A stretch of 64,000 nucleotides of DNA from Alcanivorax profundi (GCF_003597125.1 NZ_QYYA01000005.1:158781-222780), one strand, 5' to 3'. Positions 26,084 through 35,597 are shown, counted from the first letter of the stretch. Notes: a model not told the origin generated them from the sequence alone. Numbers and translations: made by a program.

Positions 26084-26368
26084 TTATTTGTTCGCATCGT
26101 GAGCAACGGGGGTGTAACCCTCGGCTTTTTCGTAGCTCTCGTTGTTCAGAAAACGATCACGTTGTTCGTCGAGAAAGGTCTTGGCCTGTGGGTCCATCAC
26201 GTTCAGGTGCTTCTCGTTGATCAGCATGGTCTGCTCGTGGAGCCATTCCTGCCAGGCTTTCTTCGACACGTTATCGAAAATGTCCTGCCCCTTCGGGCCG
26301 GGGAAGGGCGGGCGATCGAGTCCTTCCAGTTCGCTCTGGTATTTGCGGCACAGTACCGTGCGGCTCAT
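26084..26368 (-). CDS. yggX: YggX, Fe(II) trafficking/oxidative damage protection protein
   Basis: A 94-residue cytosolic protein that protects iron-sulfur clusters from oxidative damage and may handle ferrous iron. It begins [18 protein letters not shown] with the conserved Cys near position 7 and has [26 protein letters not shown] in the middle, both signature YggX segments. Located 33 bases after mutY, as in E. coli and Pseudomonas, where the pair is co-transcribed. Confidence 0.95.
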   Translation of the reverse strand: MSRTVLCRKYQSELEGLDRPPFPGPKGQDIFDNVSKKAWQEWLHEQTMLINEKHLNVMDPQAKTFLDEQRDRFLNNESYEKAEGYTPVAHDANK

Positions 26369-26401
26369 GGCAACTCCGTGGCTGTGTGAGTGTGTTGGGG
26401 A

Positions 26402-27508
26402 CTATACCATGCGTGGCTGACGCGGGGCGTCCAGCGTGGCCAGCAGCTTTTTCACCGGTGCGGCCAGCCCGAGCTTGCCGGGGGCCCGTGGATCCACCCA
26501 GCGACCGTCTCCGAGGCTCGTCGTGTCGCGGGTGCCTGCCGCCTGCACGGTCACTTCCAGTGGTGAAATATCCAGGTGGTAGTGGCTGAAGGTGTGACGA
26601 AACGACGCGAGCGGTTGCGGCGCGTCTACCGCGGAAAAGGCGCGGGCGCTGAGGGCCTCGGCCAGTGGGTGTTCCGTCTCGGTCTGGGGGAAACACCAGA
26701 GCCCGCCCCAGATGCCTTGCTGCGGGCGTTGCTCCAGCCAGACCCGTCCTGTCGGGTCTCGCAGAATGAGCATGGTGGTGGCACGGACGGGCAGGGCTTT
26801 TTTCGGTTTCTTGCCGGGGTAATCCTGCGGATTACCGTTGGCATGGGCCTGGCATCCGCGCTGGAGGGGGCAGGCGCCGCAGTCCGGGGTGCCTCGGCGG
26901 CACAGGGTGGCGCCCAGATCCATGATTGCCTGGGTGTAATCCGCCAGCCGGGTATCGGGGGTGTAATGCTCGGACAGCTCCCATAACCGGGTTTCTACCG
27001 GTTTCTTGCCGGGCCAGCCGGGCACGGCGTGATAGCGGGCCAGCACCCGTTTCACATTGCCATCGAGGATGGCGGCGCGCACCCCGCGGCTCTGGGCAAG
27101 GATGGCACCGGCGGTGGAGCGGCCAATGCCGGGCAGGGTGGCCATCTCGTCCACGGTGTTGGGGAACTCTCCCTGATAATTTTCCAGCAGCTGCCTGGCG
27201 CACTTGTGCAGATTGCGCGCGCGCGCGTAGTAGCCCAGCCCGGTCCACAGGTGCAGCACTTCATCCTGCTCGGCCAGGGCCAGGGTCTGTACATCCGGGA
27301 AGCGTTCCATGAAGCGCTCGAAGTACGGGATCACCGTGGCGACCTGGGTCTGCTGCAGCATGATTTCAGAGATCCACACCTGGTAGGGCGTGCGCGGATG
27401 CTGCCAGGGCAGGTCCTGGCGACCGTGCTGGTCGTACCAGGCCAGCAGTGCCTGACTGAAACGTTTTGGGCTAAGAGATTCGATGGGCATCAGGTTCTGG
27501 ATGGTCAT
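26402..27508 (-). CDS. mutY: A/G-specific adenine DNA glycosylase MutY
   Basis: Removes adenine mispaired with 8-oxoguanine. The 368-residue protein has the HhH-GPD domain with EIMLQQTQV (catalytic Glu), helix-hairpin-helix [13 protein letters not shown] followed by [12 protein letters not shown] (catalytic Asp), and the [4Fe-4S] loop [17 protein letters not shown] (spacing 6-2-5). The C-terminal Nudix-like 8-oxoG recognition domain begins near residue 235 ([17 protein letters not shown]). The ATG at 27508 has no Shine-Dalgarno site because a palindrome abuts it directly; ATG 27490 is an alternative. Confidence 0.95.
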   Translation of the reverse strand: MTIQNLMPIESLSPKRFSQALLAWYDQHGRQDLPWQHPRTPYQVWISEIMLQQTQVATVIPYFERFMERFPDVQTLALAEQDEVLHLWTGLGYYARARNLHKCARQLLENYQGEFPNTVDEMATLPGIGRSTAGAILAQSRGVRAAILDGNVKRVLARYHAVPGWPGKKPVETRLWELSEHYTPDTRLADYTQAIMDLGATLCRRGTPDCGACPLQRGCQAHANGNPQDYPGKKPKKALPVRATTMLILRDPTGRVWLEQRPQQGIWGGLWCFPQTETEHPLAEALSARAFSAVDAPQPLASFRHTFSHYHLDISPLEVTVQAAGTRDTTSLGDGRWVDPRAPGKLGLAAPVKKLLATLDAPRQPRMV

Positions 27509-27538
27509 GGCGGAGATGGGCTTTCGCCCATTTCCGCC
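27509..27538 (-). repeat. REP-like hairpin with GAAA-type tetraloop, touching the mutY start
   Basis: On the minus strand GGCGGAAATGGGC pairs with GCCCATCTCCGCC (13 bp with one G-T pair) around a four-base GAAA loop. The stem ends at the base before the mutY ATG. TAGGGCGGAAA flanks resemble the palindromic repeats frequent in gammaproteobacterial intergenic regions. It fills part of the 73-base asmA-mutY gap and displaces any ribosome-binding site. Confidence 0.65.
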
Positions 27539-27581
27539 CTACGCGTGATTTTGGTTTTTGGCGTGCAGTGTGCCGCCTCTT

Positions 27582-29795
27582 TTATTTAAACAGCTTTTTC
27601 AGGCCATCCTGGAGTTGTTTGTTGACCTCTTCCCTGGCTTTCTTCTGGGCGGCATCCTTGATGACTTCTTCGGCGGTATCGCCTTCGCCTTCAATGCCGA
27701 GCTTTTCCTTCAGTTTGTCCTGGGTGGCCTTGGCGGCGACCTGTTTGCCGATGTCCTTGAAGCCATCCTTGTCGGGGCCGCACCACTTGGCAGGGCTGCC
27801 CGCCAGATTGCCTTCGCAGCGCAGAGGCCAGGTGGTGCCCTCCAGATACTTGGATTTGCCGAGTTCCGGGGACTGCATGCCAATCTTCAGATCGAAATCC
27901 TGATTGAGGATATTCATCCAGCCGTTGCCGCTAATCTCGCCTTTGCTGAGGGTCGCGTTGAGGCTGTCCAGGTAGGCGACATTCTTGTCCAGCCGCGCTT
28001 TGGAGGCGAGATCAAGGATCTTGGTATCTTCGGACAGGGCGGAGGGCAGTTTACCGGATTCCTGCCCGGGGATGAGCGCGGTGGCAAGCCCCTGGAACTG
28101 GCCAAGCATGTCGTTCACGCCGCCGACCAGAGTGTGGTACAGGTTCAGGCCGCGCACAGTGGCATCGGTCAGATTCAGGTCGATATTGCCCTTGGCGGAG
28201 TTCATCAGTGCTTTCTCGCTGTTGCCGCTGGCGCTGTAGTTGCCCGACATGGAGAAAATGCCTTTGGCCAGATCGTCTTCCAGGGCCATCTGGGCAATGG
28301 GCTGGATTTGCACGGTGCGGATCGTGTTGCTGGCGGACAGTTTCGGGGTGCTGCCGGAGGCGTCCAGGGTGGCGTTGGCACTGAAGTTGCCGCCGAGAGT
28401 GCTGCCGGTGGCCTGGGTCAGTTTGAGGACACCGTTTTTCGCGGTGACCGCAAATTTCATGTCGCTGGCATTGATGCCGTCGTAGCTGAGTTGGCCAATG
28501 GCCAGCTTGCCGTCCAGCAGCAGCGGACGCAGGGTGTCCACCGGAATCAGCTCTTCCTCGCTGAGGCTGTTGGTGCCGCCGGTCTTGCCGCCGCCGGCGG
28601 CAGCGGTGACGGGTTCTTCGGTGTTGCTGGCCGGCGGCATGTAGCCATCCAGTGCAATCTTGTCGAGGATCAGATCGAAGACGATCTTGCCGCTCTCCAG
28701 GCTGGCCAGACCGGCGCTGCCGCTGAGCGTGCTGTCGTCCAGGGTGATCTGCAACGGGCTGACCATGATGCTGCCGGGCTCGCCGCCAAGGGTGGCATCC
28801 AGAGCGACTTTGCTCAGGGCCTTGTCATCGCTGGTCTCGATGGGCGCTTCGCCAATGGCTTCCAGTGCCTTGTTGGCATCGAACGGCTCGGTGGTGAGCT
28901 TGCCGCTGAGCTGGAGATCGCCGGTCAGGGCTTTGACGTCCACATTGCCGCGGGTTTGCGTGCCCGCGGCGGTTAGCAGCAGATCCTTGATGCTGAGGGT
29001 GTCTTCATTGAGGTTTACATCCAGATTCTGCTCCAGATGCACCTCCACCGGCATGGTGGTGGCGCCGGCAATGTTGGCGTCCAGCTTCATCGGGTTAAGA
29101 ACAAAGTGGCTGTTGTCGATATCTGCTGCCAGCACGGTGTCCAGGTTCAGGTCCACGCGCATATCGCTCTGGTCCTGATAGCGCAGGGACATCTGCAGCG
29201 GAAACGGCGCGTCCAGGTTCACGTCCTGGGCGTTCAGATTGAAATGCTCTACCACGATGTCGGTGCCATCGGCGGTGTTGCGATAGCGGACCTTGCCATC
29301 GGTGACGGCCACACTGGGAATGGTCAGCGGGATATCCATGCTGCCGCTGCTTGTGTCGTCTTCAGCTGGGCTTTCTTCAGCGGCGGTTTCTGCCTCGGTT
29401 TGCGGGCCAATTTGTTCCCAGTTGGCACCTTCCGGGCTATCGACCAGGTTCACTTCGACACCGCTGATGCTGATGCCATCCATTTCTACTTGCCCATAGA
29501 ACAGGGGGAGCACGGCCACGCTGAGGCTGGCGTCATTGAGGGCGGCGAACAGGTCGTCCTCGTCAGCAATGCGTGCTTCGGTGCGACCGATGCTGACGCC
29601 GAGCGAAGGCCAGAACTGCCAGGCGAGATCTCCCTGGATATCCAGGGTCAGGTTGGCCTGTTCGCGGGCCTGTTTTTCGATCTCGGGTTTGAATTCATTG
29701 GGATCAATGACCTGGGTGATCACAAAAATGGCAATCGCTAATAGCAGGATGATGGCAAAAACCGTGATCAGCAAAATTTTTAGCAGGCGTCCCAT
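27582..29795 (-). CDS. asmA: AsmA-family envelope protein
   Basis: A 737-residue AsmA-family protein, the group now linked to bridge-like lipid transport between inner and outer membranes. It begins MGRLLKILLITVFAIILLLA (a signal anchor), followed by VIDPNEFKPEIEKQAREQANL and DIQGDLAWQFWPSLGVSIGR, the classical AsmA N-terminus. The body is beta-rich repeats, and the tail has a conserved AsmA C-terminal part ending with charged helices (LKEKLGIEGEGDTAEEV). I chose ATG 29795 because AAGGAGAG precedes it; the frame is open further upstream without support. A -10-like TATAAT (minus strand) occurs at 29830-29835. mutY follows 73 bases downstream. Confidence 0.9.
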   Translation of the reverse strand: MGRLLKILLITVFAIILLLAIAIFVITQVIDPNEFKPEIEKQAREQANLTLDIQGDLAWQFWPSLGVSIGRTEARIADEDDLFAALNDASLSVAVLPLFYGQVEMDGISISGVEVNLVDSPEGANWEQIGPQTEAETAAEESPAEDDTSSGSMDIPLTIPSVAVTDGKVRYRNTADGTDIVVEHFNLNAQDVNLDAPFPLQMSLRYQDQSDMRVDLNLDTVLAADIDNSHFVLNPMKLDANIAGATTMPVEVHLEQNLDVNLNEDTLSIKDLLLTAAGTQTRGNVDVKALTGDLQLSGKLTTEPFDANKALEAIGEAPIETSDDKALSKVALDATLGGEPGSIMVSPLQITLDDSTLSGSAGLASLESGKIVFDLILDKIALDGYMPPASNTEEPVTAAAGGGKTGGTNSLSEEELIPVDTLRPLLLDGKLAIGQLSYDGINASDMKFAVTAKNGVLKLTQATGSTLGGNFSANATLDASGSTPKLSASNTIRTVQIQPIAQMALEDDLAKGIFSMSGNYSASGNSEKALMNSAKGNIDLNLTDATVRGLNLYHTLVGGVNDMLGQFQGLATALIPGQESGKLPSALSEDTKILDLASKARLDKNVAYLDSLNATLSKGEISGNGWMNILNQDFDLKIGMQSPELGKSKYLEGTTWPLRCEGNLAGSPAKWCGPDKDGFKDIGKQVAAKATQDKLKEKLGIEGEGDTAEEVIKDAAQKKAREEVNKQLQDGLKKLFK

Positions 29796-29967
29796 GTAGC
29801 TCTCCTTGCGCGTTGGCCAGATGACACGGATTATAGCAGTCGGAAGTGACAGACTATACGACGCAGCTGTAAAACTCCCTGTGCATTCCCGGGCTGCCTG
29901 GGTAAGAACGGCGTTATACAGCGGCGCAGTTAAAATAATTATCGATGTGATGTTAGGGGAAGGGCGC

Positions 29968-31890
29968 TTGCGAAAGTTCCACACGCTATTGCTGTTGTTG
30001 CTGGTTTTTTTGTCACGGGCAGCTTGGGGGGTACAGGTATCACCTGTGTCTCTCGCAGAAGCCGGTGAGCGCGTTTCGCTGGGCGAGAAGATGCAGATAC
30101 TGGAGGACCCGGAAGGGAACTGGTCCCTGGATCAGGTGCGAACCCATTTTGCCAGCCGGTTTCGCAACAACGATAGCAGTGCGCTGAATTTTGGTTTTAC
30201 GCAAAGCACCATCTGGTTGCGCTTTGCGGTAGATGCTTCGCAGGCGCAGGGGAGCTGGTTTCTGGTAGAACGCTATCCCATTCTGGATGAAATCACCCTT
30301 TTTGTACCGGATGGTGAGGGGGGCTTTCAGGAGTATGCAGTGGGGGATACCCGTGCGTTCTCTCTACGCCCGATGAATCATCGTTCTTTCGTGTTCGCGT
30401 TGGAGACAGACTCAGGAGGGGTTACCGAGTATTACATCAAGATCCGGGGCAAGGGGGCGCTCAACATGCTGCCCATGCTCTATAGCGCCAAGGGGTTGGT
30501 AGAGTTTACCTATCTGGAGCAGTTGCTTCAGGGCCTTTTTTACGGCTCGCTGGTGATCATGCTGGTCTACAACCTTCTGTTATACCTGTCGTTACGAGAT
30601 AACGTGCACTTGCATTTCGTGATGTTTCTCGGTGGTGTGATTTATTTCAATATTTGTGTCAGTGGTTTCGGGTTGCAGTACCTGTGGCCGGAATGGCCCA
30701 AGGTCAATGAGTACTTCTGGTTGGCCACCTACATCATCGCCCTGTCTCTGTCGCTTTATTCCCGGCAATTTTTGCAACTTGCCCAACGTTTCCCCCGCTA
30801 TGAGCGTCTGTTACAGCGCTATCAAATTCTGATTGGCGTGGCCTTCCTGTTGCAGTGGTTGCTTGAGCCGCCGTATTCCTACCACCTTTCGACCATTGTC
30901 GCGCTGATAACAGTGGTGCTGTTCAGCTGGCTGGGCTGGACCGTGTGGCGGCAGGGGTTCCGGGTGGCCCGCTTGTATGTGTTGGCCTGGTCTGTCTTTT
31001 TGCTCACGATTTTCCTGTTTGCGCTGGGCAACCTTGGGCTGATGCCTTACAGCGTCGTGGTGCCTTACTTGCCTCACTTCGGGGCCCTGTGGGTGGTAGT
31101 CATGCTGTCTCTGGCGCTGGGAGACCGGATCCGTTTTCTTGAAAATGAGCGCAAGCAACTCGCACAGGAGGCGCAACATACACTGGAGCGCCACCTTGCG
31201 GATATCGAGCAGATGAACCAGGACAAATCCATGTTCCTGCAGTACATCAGCCACGAGCTGAATACCCCGATCAACTGGATCGGAGCGGCGGATACCCTGG
31301 GGCAGGGCAGTCAGGGTGAAAGTGAAGCAGATGTATGGGCCATGGTACGCAAGGGGCAAAAGCGCTTGACCGGTATTGTCGGTACGTCGCTGCGCTATTT
31401 TGACTTGTCTGACCGAAATCAGCCTCCCCTGATGGGGGCGTGCCAGCCTATGTGGGTGCTGGATGCGCTGATTCGGGATCTTGATGAACAGATTGAGCGT
31501 GCCGGGCTGACAGTGAGGAACAGGGTGTCACCGAACTTGCGGGTCCGGGCCTGCGAAAGCGAGCTGAAAGAAGTGTTTGCCATGGCGTTGGATAATGCCC
31601 TGCGTTTCAGTGCGGAGGGGGGGAGTGTTGAAATTACCTCTGACGTGGATGTGCCGGCAGGGCATGCGGATATCTGCATTCGCGATGAAGGGAAGGGTGC
31701 GACCAGTGAGCAGCTGGAACATATCCTGGAGCCCTTCTTTGTGATGGGCTCGCGCCATCATGAGGAGGGCTTCGGGCTATCGCTGGCCATGGGCAGGGTC
31801 ATGATCGAGCAGGTCGGCGGGCAGCTTTGGGCGGAGAGTGCCGGGCCGGGCCGGGGCTTTACTCTGCACTTGCGATTGCCACTGGCCTAG
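29968..31890 (+). CDS. 7TMR-DISM sensor histidine kinase
   Basis: A 640-residue membrane sensor kinase. After a signal peptide (RKFHTLLLLLLVFLSRAAWG) there is a 7TMR-DISMED2-type periplasmic domain (about 25-155), seven membrane helices (about 180-385), a coiled linker, then a kinase core: H box YISHELNTPINWIG, N box AMALDNALRFSA, G1 DEGKGATSEQLEH and G2 GFGLSLAMGRVMI. Periplasmic domains of this type often bind carbohydrates or other small ligands; the ligand is unknown. No response regulator is adjacent, so it is an orphan kinase. I chose the TTG at 29968 because GGGGAAGGG precedes it; ATG 29950 in frame lacks a ribosome site. Confidence 0.85.
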   Translation: MRKFHTLLLLLLVFLSRAAWGVQVSPVSLAEAGERVSLGEKMQILEDPEGNWSLDQVRTHFASRFRNNDSSALNFGFTQSTIWLRFAVDASQAQGSWFLVERYPILDEITLFVPDGEGGFQEYAVGDTRAFSLRPMNHRSFVFALETDSGGVTEYYIKIRGKGALNMLPMLYSAKGLVEFTYLEQLLQGLFYGSLVIMLVYNLLLYLSLRDNVHLHFVMFLGGVIYFNICVSGFGLQYLWPEWPKVNEYFWLATYIIALSLSLYSRQFLQLAQRFPRYERLLQRYQILIGVAFLLQWLLEPPYSYHLSTIVALITVVLFSWLGWTVWRQGFRVARLYVLAWSVFLLTIFLFALGNLGLMPYSVVVPYLPHFGALWVVVMLSLALGDRIRFLENERKQLAQEAQHTLERHLADIEQMNQDKSMFLQYISHELNTPINWIGAADTLGQGSQGESEADVWAMVRKGQKRLTGIVGTSLRYFDLSDRNQPPLMGACQPMWVLDALIRDLDEQIERAGLTVRNRVSPNLRVRACESELKEVFAMALDNALRFSAEGGSVEITSDVDVPAGHADICIRDEGKGATSEQLEHILEPFFVMGSRHHEEGFGLSLAMGRVMIEQVGGQLWAESAGPGRGFTLHLRLPLA

Positions 31891-31914
31891 GGAACCTATG
31901 AATAACGCCTTGCA
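31890..31914. repeat. End-sequence of the GGGA-CC--TGAATAAC repeat family
   Basis: GGGAACCTATGAATAACGCC followed by TTGCA begins at the last base of the sensor-kinase stop codon. It matches the ends of the elements at 23365-23404 and 35333-35597. No opposite arm was found before the next gene, although GGCGTT around 31930 gives a partial fold-back, so this is a solo or decayed end. Confidence 0.6.
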
Positions 31915-31968
31915 GGATGAGCACGCCAGGCGTTGCCAAACGGCCCCCCTGCTGAGCGAGTAACCCTG

Positions 31969-32280
31969 TCAGCCGGTGCAGTGGTCCGGCAGCGTCAGTG
32001 GCTCGCCCAGGGCCTTGCCGATCAGACGAACGAAATCCTTGCCAACGCCCCGGCCGCGAGTGGCCGGATGAACCACCATCCAGTCCAGACACGGTTGGTT
32101 TTCTTCTATCAGGGCGATAGCCACCCGCTGGCCGTTGAAGTGGGCCACAAACAGCCTGCGATCGCCTGTAGACAGCGCGGATGCCAGCTTTTCACGGTAT
32201 TGCGGGTCTTCGCGAAGCACCTTGTCAAAGGTGTCACATTCTTGCTGGGTCAGGGGGTGGGCCTGAACGCTGATCGGCAT
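31969..32280 (-). CDS. Small GNAT-fold protein (PanZ/PanM-like)
   Basis: A 103-residue protein with a short GNAT acetyl-CoA-binding core: RLFVAHFNGQRVAIALI, WMVVHPATRGRGVGKDFVRLIG (the R-G-x-G-V/A loop), then a truncated C-terminus. This size and pattern resemble the PanZ/PanM acetyl-CoA sensors that promote PanD maturation, but plain acetyltransferases look similar and panD is not here. The ATG at 32280 follows AAGGAG. It is divergent from the his operon and near the perfect -10 box used by hisB. Confidence 0.6.
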   Translation of the reverse strand: MPISVQAHPLTQQECDTFDKVLREDPQYREKLASALSTGDRRLFVAHFNGQRVAIALIEENQPCLDWMVVHPATRGRGVGKDFVRLIGKALGEPLTLPDHCTG

Positions 32281-32317
32281 GGGGGCTCCTTCGCTGGTTC
32301 GGGGCTGTCGGGCTGCG

Positions 32318-32323
32318 TATAAT
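32318..32323 (+). promoter_or_regulatory. Candidate -10 box of the his operon
   Basis: A perfect TATAAT lies 110 bases before hisB, in the region between the divergent GNAT gene and hisB. The -35 position (TGGTTC, 17 bases upstream) is poor. The leader shows no run of histidine codons, so classical attenuation is not supported. Confidence 0.4.
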
Positions 32324-32433
32324 AGCCGCCCCTGGATCTTCTGAATAACCCCTTTGTGTATTCCGGGCACCGTTGTTGGTGCGTTGGGCGGGTGGGATGA
32401 CGATGCAGAGGCTCTTCAAACCGGGAGAAAGAG

Positions 32434-33042
32434 ATGAGCAAGCGAAGCGCTACTGTTGAGCGCAACACCCTGGAAACCCAGATTCAGGTCACGATCAATC
32501 TGGATGGCACTGGCCAGTGCAAGCTGGACACCGGCCTGCCGTTTCTCGAGCACATGCTGGATCAGGTGGCTCGCCATGGTCTGGTCGATCTGGAGATCAA
32601 GGCCAAAGGGGATTTGCACATCGATGCCCACCACACGGTGGAAGATATCGGCATCACCCTGGGGCAGGCCTTTGCCAAGGCGATCGGTGACAAGAAAGGT
32701 GTTCGCCGCTATGGGCATGCCTATGTGCCGCTGGACGAAGCCCTGTCGCGCGTGGTGATCGACCTGTCGGGCCGCCCCGGTCTGGAAATGTTCGTGGATT
32801 TCACCCGCGGCAGCATTGGCGGCTTTGATGTGGACCTGTTCTACGAGTTCTTTCAGGGGCTGGTCAACCACGCCATGGTGACCCTGCACATCGATAACCT
32901 GCGTGGCAAGAATGCCCACCACCAGGCCGAGACGGTCTTCAAGGCTTTCGGGCGCGCCCTGCGCATGGCGGTGGAGCCTGATCCGCGCATGGACGGCATT
33001 ACCCCTTCCACCAAAGGTACGTTGAGCGAAAAAGATGACTGA
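32434..33042 (+). CDS. hisB: Imidazoleglycerol-phosphate dehydratase HisB
   Basis: Dehydrates imidazole glycerol phosphate in histidine biosynthesis; monofunctional, with no phosphatase domain. The 202 residues contain the two metal-binding motifs [12 protein letters not shown] and [28 protein letters not shown] and the C-terminal STKGTL. The ATG follows GGGAGAAAGAG. The gene overlaps hisH by 8 bases. Confidence 0.97.
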   Translation: MSKRSATVERNTLETQIQVTINLDGTGQCKLDTGLPFLEHMLDQVARHGLVDLEIKAKGDLHIDAHHTVEDIGITLGQAFAKAIGDKKGVRRYGHAYVPLDEALSRVVIDLSGRPGLEMFVDFTRGSIGGFDVDLFYEFFQGLVNHAMVTLHIDNLRGKNAHHQAETVFKAFGRALRMAVEPDPRMDGITPSTKGTLSEKDD

Positions 33043-33676
33043 AGTGGTTGCCGTCATCGACTACGGCATGGGTAATTTGCACTCTGCGAGCAAGGCGCTG
33101 GAGAAAGTGGCCAGCGGCCAGACGATTTTGATTACCAGCGACCCGGACCAGGTTCGCGCGGCGGACCGGGTGGTGTTTCCCGGTGTCGGCGCGATCCGGG
33201 ACTGTATCGCAGTGCTGCGCGACACCGGGCTCGATCAGGCCATCCACGATGTGGTGGCGGCGGGCAAGCCATTGCTGGGCATCTGTGTCGGCATGCAGGC
33301 CTTGCTGGCCCGCAGTGAAGAAAACAACGGTATTGACTGTCTGGGCGTGTTCAGTGGTCAGGTGAGTTTTTTCGGTGAGATGCTGGGTGAAACCGGTAAC
33401 AAGCTGAAAGTGCCCCACATGGGCTGGAACCAGGTCCAGCAGGGCATGGCTCACCCCATGTGGGCAGGCATTGCCGATAATGCCCGTTTCTACTTTGTCC
33501 ACAGCTACTGCGCCACCGACGTGCCGGAGTCTGACGTGGCGGGCTACTGTGACTATGGTCGCCGTTTTGCCGCTGCGGTCACGCGCGATAATGTCTTTGC
33601 GGTGCAGTTCCACCCGGAGAAAAGCGCAGATGCCGGCCTGACCCTGCTGGAAAATTTCCTGCGCTGGCAGCCTTGA
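33035..33676 (+). CDS. hisH: Imidazole glycerol phosphate synthase, glutaminase subunit HisH
   Basis: Class I glutamine amidotransferase that passes ammonia to HisF. The 213 residues show the nucleophile segment [20 protein letters not shown], and the catalytic His/Glu in [13 protein letters not shown]. It overlaps hisB and is separated from hisA by 86 bases, part of which holds a decayed repeat arm. Confidence 0.96.
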   Translation: MTEVVAVIDYGMGNLHSASKALEKVASGQTILITSDPDQVRAADRVVFPGVGAIRDCIAVLRDTGLDQAIHDVVAAGKPLLGICVGMQALLARSEENNGIDCLGVFSGQVSFFGEMLGETGNKLKVPHMGWNQVQQGMAHPMWAGIADNARFYFVHSYCATDVPESDVAGYCDYGRRFAAAVTRDNVFAVQFHPEKSADAGLTLLENFLRWQP

Positions 33677-33686
33677 GATCCATTGA

Positions 33687-33705
33687 TAGTGGACAGTTGA
33701 CAGCG
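33687..33705. repeat. Decayed solo arm of the heptad element
   Basis: TAGTGGACAGTTGACAGCG, 10 bases after the hisH stop codon, differs at two positions from TAGTGAACAGTTAACAGCG in the left arm at 22.1 kb. No hairpin or second arm follows before hisA, so this looks like a relic of the composite element inside the his operon. Confidence 0.55.
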
Positions 33706-33762
33706 ATAACCCCGTTTCATCCGTTGCCTTCCTGTAGGGCAACCCAGTTTTGAGAAATCACG

Positions 33763-34503
33763 ATGCTTTTGATTCCTGCCATTGATTTGAAAGACGGTAA
33801 ATGTGTTCGCCTCAAGCAGGGGCGTATGGAAGACGACACGGTATTTTCCGACGATCCTGTGGCGGTGGCCACCCACTGGGTAGAGCAGGGGGCTCGCCGT
33901 TTGCACCTGGTGGACCTGAATGGGGCGTTTGCCGGTGAGCCGGTGAATGGCGATATCGTCAAGGCGATTGCCCAGAAGCATCCGGATCTGCCGATTCAGA
34001 TTGGTGGGGGGATCCGCAGCCCGGAGATTATCCAGGCGTATCTGGATGCCGGTGTGCAGTGGGTGATCATCGGTACCAAGGCGGTGAACGAACCCGAGTT
34101 TGTGCGTGACATGTGCAAGCAGTTCCCCGGCCACATTATCGTCGGACTGGACGCCAAAGACGGCAAGGTGGCGACCGATGGCTGGGCGAATGTTACTGAT
34201 GTTGATGTGATCGACCTGGCCCGGCAGTTTCAGGATGATGGTGTGTCTGCCATCGTCTACACCGATATCAGCCGTGACGGCATGCTGCAGGGGGTGAATG
34301 TGGAAGCCACCTTGCGCCTGGCCGAATCCATTTCCATTCCGGTGATTGCTTCTGGTGGTATCACCAATCTGGAAGATGTGCGTAACCTGTGCGCGGTGTC
34401 AGAACTGGGTATCAGTGGTGCTATCACCGGCCGAGCTATCTACGAGAAAACGCTGGATTTCGCTGAAGGCCAGGCGCTTTCCGACGAGCTGATCGGTGCC
34501 TGA
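33763..34503 (+). CDS. hisA: ProFAR isomerase HisA
   Basis: Amadori isomerase of the histidine pathway, a (beta/alpha)8 barrel. The 246 residues have the N-terminal catalytic Asp in [16 protein letters not shown], the phosphate-binding IGGGIRS and [14 protein letters not shown], the second catalytic Asp in [12 protein letters not shown], and ASGGI near residue 200. The set is complete and of normal length. Confidence 0.97.
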   Translation: MLLIPAIDLKDGKCVRLKQGRMEDDTVFSDDPVAVATHWVEQGARRLHLVDLNGAFAGEPVNGDIVKAIAQKHPDLPIQIGGGIRSPEIIQAYLDAGVQWVIIGTKAVNEPEFVRDMCKQFPGHIIVGLDAKDGKVATDGWANVTDVDVIDLARQFQDDGVSAIVYTDISRDGMLQGVNVEATLRLAESISIPVIASGGITNLEDVRNLCAVSELGISGAITGRAIYEKTLDFAEGQALSDELIGA

Positions 34504-34518
34504 TCGGAGGATATTGTC

Positions 34519-35295
34519 ATGGGCTTAGCCAAACGGATTATCCCCTGTCTGGATGTGGACGACGGGCGAGTGGTCAAGGGAGTCCAGTTCGTGGATATCC
34601 GCGATGCGGGGGACCCGGTGGAAGTGGCCAAGCGTTATAACGACGCCGGTGCCGATGAAATTACCTTTCTGGATATCACCGCCAGCCATGAAGGGCGTGA
34701 TACCACCCTGCACACGGTGGAGCAGATCGCCAGCCAGGTGTTTATCCCGCTGACGGTGGGAGGCGGCGTTCGCACCCTTGAAGATATCCGTAACCTGCTT
34801 AACGCGGGGGCGGATAAGGTAGGCATCAACTCCGCTGCGGTGCACAACCCGGAGTTTGTTCGCGAAGCCGCTGAGCGCTTTGGCTCACAGTGCATTGTGG
34901 TGGCCATCGACGCCAAGAAAGTCAGTGCGGAAAGCGAGCCTAACCGCTGGGAAATTTTCACTCATGGTGGCCGCAAGCCCACCGGGCTGGATGCGGTCGA
35001 GTGGGCAAAGCGCATGACGGATTACGGAGCTGGCGAGATCCTGCTGACCAGTATGGATCGCGATGGCACCAAAAACGGGTTTGATATTGCCCTGACCCGT
35101 GCCATTTCCGATGCGGTGCCGGTGCCGGTGATTGCCTCCGGTGGGGTGGGTAACCTTCAGCACCTGGTGGATGGTGTGATTCAGGGCGGGGCGGATGCAG
35201 TGCTGGCGGCCTCGATTTTCCACTTTGCCGAGTACACCGTGGCAGATGCCAAGCGTTACATGCAGAACGCCGGTGTGGAAATGCGATTGGATTGA
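34519..35295 (+). CDS. hisF: Imidazole glycerol phosphate synthase, cyclase subunit HisF
   Basis: Closes the imidazole ring using ammonia from HisH and releases AICAR. The 258 residues begin [20 protein letters not shown] with the catalytic Asp, contain [28 protein letters not shown] and [16 protein letters not shown] stands just ahead of the ATG. It ends the his operon; hisI and hisE, which follow hisF in some bacteria, are not here. Confidence 0.97.
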   Translation: MGLAKRIIPCLDVDDGRVVKGVQFVDIRDAGDPVEVAKRYNDAGADEITFLDITASHEGRDTTLHTVEQIASQVFIPLTVGGGVRTLEDIRNLLNAGADKVGINSAAVHNPEFVREAAERFGSQCIVVAIDAKKVSAESEPNRWEIFTHGGRKPTGLDAVEWAKRMTDYGAGEILLTSMDRDGTKNGFDIALTRAISDAVPVPVIASGGVGNLQHLVDGVIQGGADAVLAASIFHFAEYTVADAKRYMQNAGVEMRLD

Positions 35296-35332
35296 GGTGA
35301 TTCGCGTCAGCCGTCGCGGTCTGTAGCCGTGA

Positions 35333-35597
35333 GGGAGCCCCTGAATAACTCCTTGCACGCTCAGCGTGACCTGGAGCGTGCAGCTTTTGTGTCTTGTCTC
35401 GACGGTAAGGGTGGTTCCCTTTCCTAGAGGCAAGGCGCAGCAGATGTGCGCTCCAGGCCGCGCCCTTTGGGTCTTTCAGGCTGGCCCACACTCGTTGTTG
35501 CGCTTTCTCGATGGATGGACATACACCTTCAAAACCGCGCCTAGATTGTGAGCCAGCCTGAAAGACTGAGCGTGCAAGGAGTTATTCAGGGGCTCCC
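35333..35597. mobile_element. 265-bp MITE-like element with perfect 32-bp terminal inverted repeats
   Basis: The left end (35333-35364, starting GGGAGCCCCTGAATAACTCC) is the exact reverse complement of the right end (35566-35597). Inside, a second exact 14-bp inverted pair (TCTTTCAGGCTGGC at 35472-35485 and its complement at 35552-35565) makes a nested cruciform possible. No transposase gene fits inside, and no target-site duplication is obvious. The ends match the shorter copies at 23.4 and 31.9 kb. It occupies the hisF-symporter gap. Confidence 0.8.

Noticed and set aside
27558..28976. 472-codon plus-strand frame opposite asmA
   Set aside because: Gly/Ala/Val-rich composition typical of an antisense shadow; asmA on the other strand has a signal anchor and family motifs.
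29806..29967. Longer N-terminus for the sensor kinase
   Set aside because: The upstream codons lack a ribosome site and would place about 54 polar residues before the signal peptide.
32323..32433. Histidine attenuator leader peptide
   Set aside because: No run of His codons or alternative terminator hairpin is visible upstream of hisB.
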